DNA from: Marivirga atlantica
GTDB taxonomy: Bacteria; Bacteroidota; Bacteroidia; Cytophagales; Cyclobacteriaceae
DNA length: 64,000 nucleotides
Reading direction: 5' to 3'
Assembly (NCBI RefSeq): GCF_016734805.1
Contig: NZ_JAERQG010000002.1
Span: 930,001 to 994,000 of the forward strand
Shown: positions 63,893 to 64,000 of the stretch, one piece after another
Numbering within the stretch: the first letter of the stretch is position 1
Layout of the letters: every line of letters begins with the position of its first letter
Translations under genes and position numbers: made by a program
Notes under the pieces: generated by a model
The model's database searches: none
The model's input: only the letters and a program-made list of their open reading frames with translations
What the model was told of the DNA's origin: nothing

Positions 63893-64000
63893 ATGAAAAA
63901 GAAGTGCTTATCAATCCTCAAAGAAGAACTCTCCTTTTATCAGCCAGGAAAAACCAAAACTTTCTATGGCAAGTACTTCCATCCAGAAAGTGATTTTGAG
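63893..64000 (+). CDS. N-terminal fragment of an unidentified gene
   Basis: The ATG at 63893 opens a frame that runs to the edge of the window (36 codons). The peptide starts KKKCLSILKEELSFYQPGK and continues with an aromatic-rich stretch. Too little is present to name it. It is divergent from arfB, with 52 nt between start codons. Confidence 0.45.
   Translation, partial: MKKKCLSILKEELSFYQPGKTKTFYGKYFHPESDFE

Overview
The window is AT-rich and reads as a chromosome segment of a Bacteroidota bacterium, most likely a marine or soil member of the Cytophagales. Reasons seen in the sequence: an outer-membrane beta-barrel receptor, a subtilase ending in a type IX secretion (T9SS) sorting domain, many lipoproteins, a CrtY-type lycopene cyclase, HEIGH-type metallopeptidases, few Shine-Dalgarno sequences, and several TAnnTTTG promoter elements typical of the phylum. 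No tRNA, rRNA or CRISPR array was found.

Layout. 1-7.7 kb: the end of a TonB-receptor-like barrel protein, an unknown protein behind a good promoter, an SDR oxidoreductase, then a T9SS subtilase flanked by two paralogous HEIGH metallopeptidase lipoproteins. 7.8-31.6 kb is mostly core genome: two DEAD-box helicases, a TPR lipoprotein, ffh, an orphan histidine kinase, crtY, a serine hydrolase, the Prc/Tsp protease, a holin-like membrane protein, the alpha-2-macroglobulin/pbpC pair, and a minus-strand desaturase-rhlE-csp cluster that looks like a cold-response operon. 32.2-39.9 kb is a six-gene minus-strand defence operon: XRE regulator, HsdR, an HsdM fused to a single HsdS half, a small ExK nuclease-like protein, and a Septu-like ATPase/HNH pair.

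40-55 kb: an unknown secreted protein, a decayed hydrolase remnant, greB, a serpin, two copies of an AraC-type membrane regulator plus beta-lactamase-like hydrolase arranged divergently, a LytS/LytR-type two-component operon with an extra receiver protein, a D15-type barrel, an inositol-monophosphatase family enzyme, and a kinase-like phosphotransferase. The kinase lies among four copies of a MITE-like repeat. 55.3-56.3 kb: a small XRE regulator and a coiled-coil protein, preceded by a cluster of ACGCATATATGCGT palindromes that probably act as operators.

56.5-63.1 kb holds the most unusual system: four overlapping minus-strand genes encoding (i) an 885-residue protein with an Hsp90/MORC-like GHKL domain at its N-terminus and a histidine-kinase-like DHp/ATPase module at its C-terminus, (ii) a 766-residue protein with a receiver-like fold interrupted by a long insertion, (iii) a C5 cytosine methyltransferase and (iv) an HNH endonuclease. 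I read it as a restriction-modification system coupled to a two-component-like sensor. The window closes with arfB and the first codons of an unidentified plus-strand gene.
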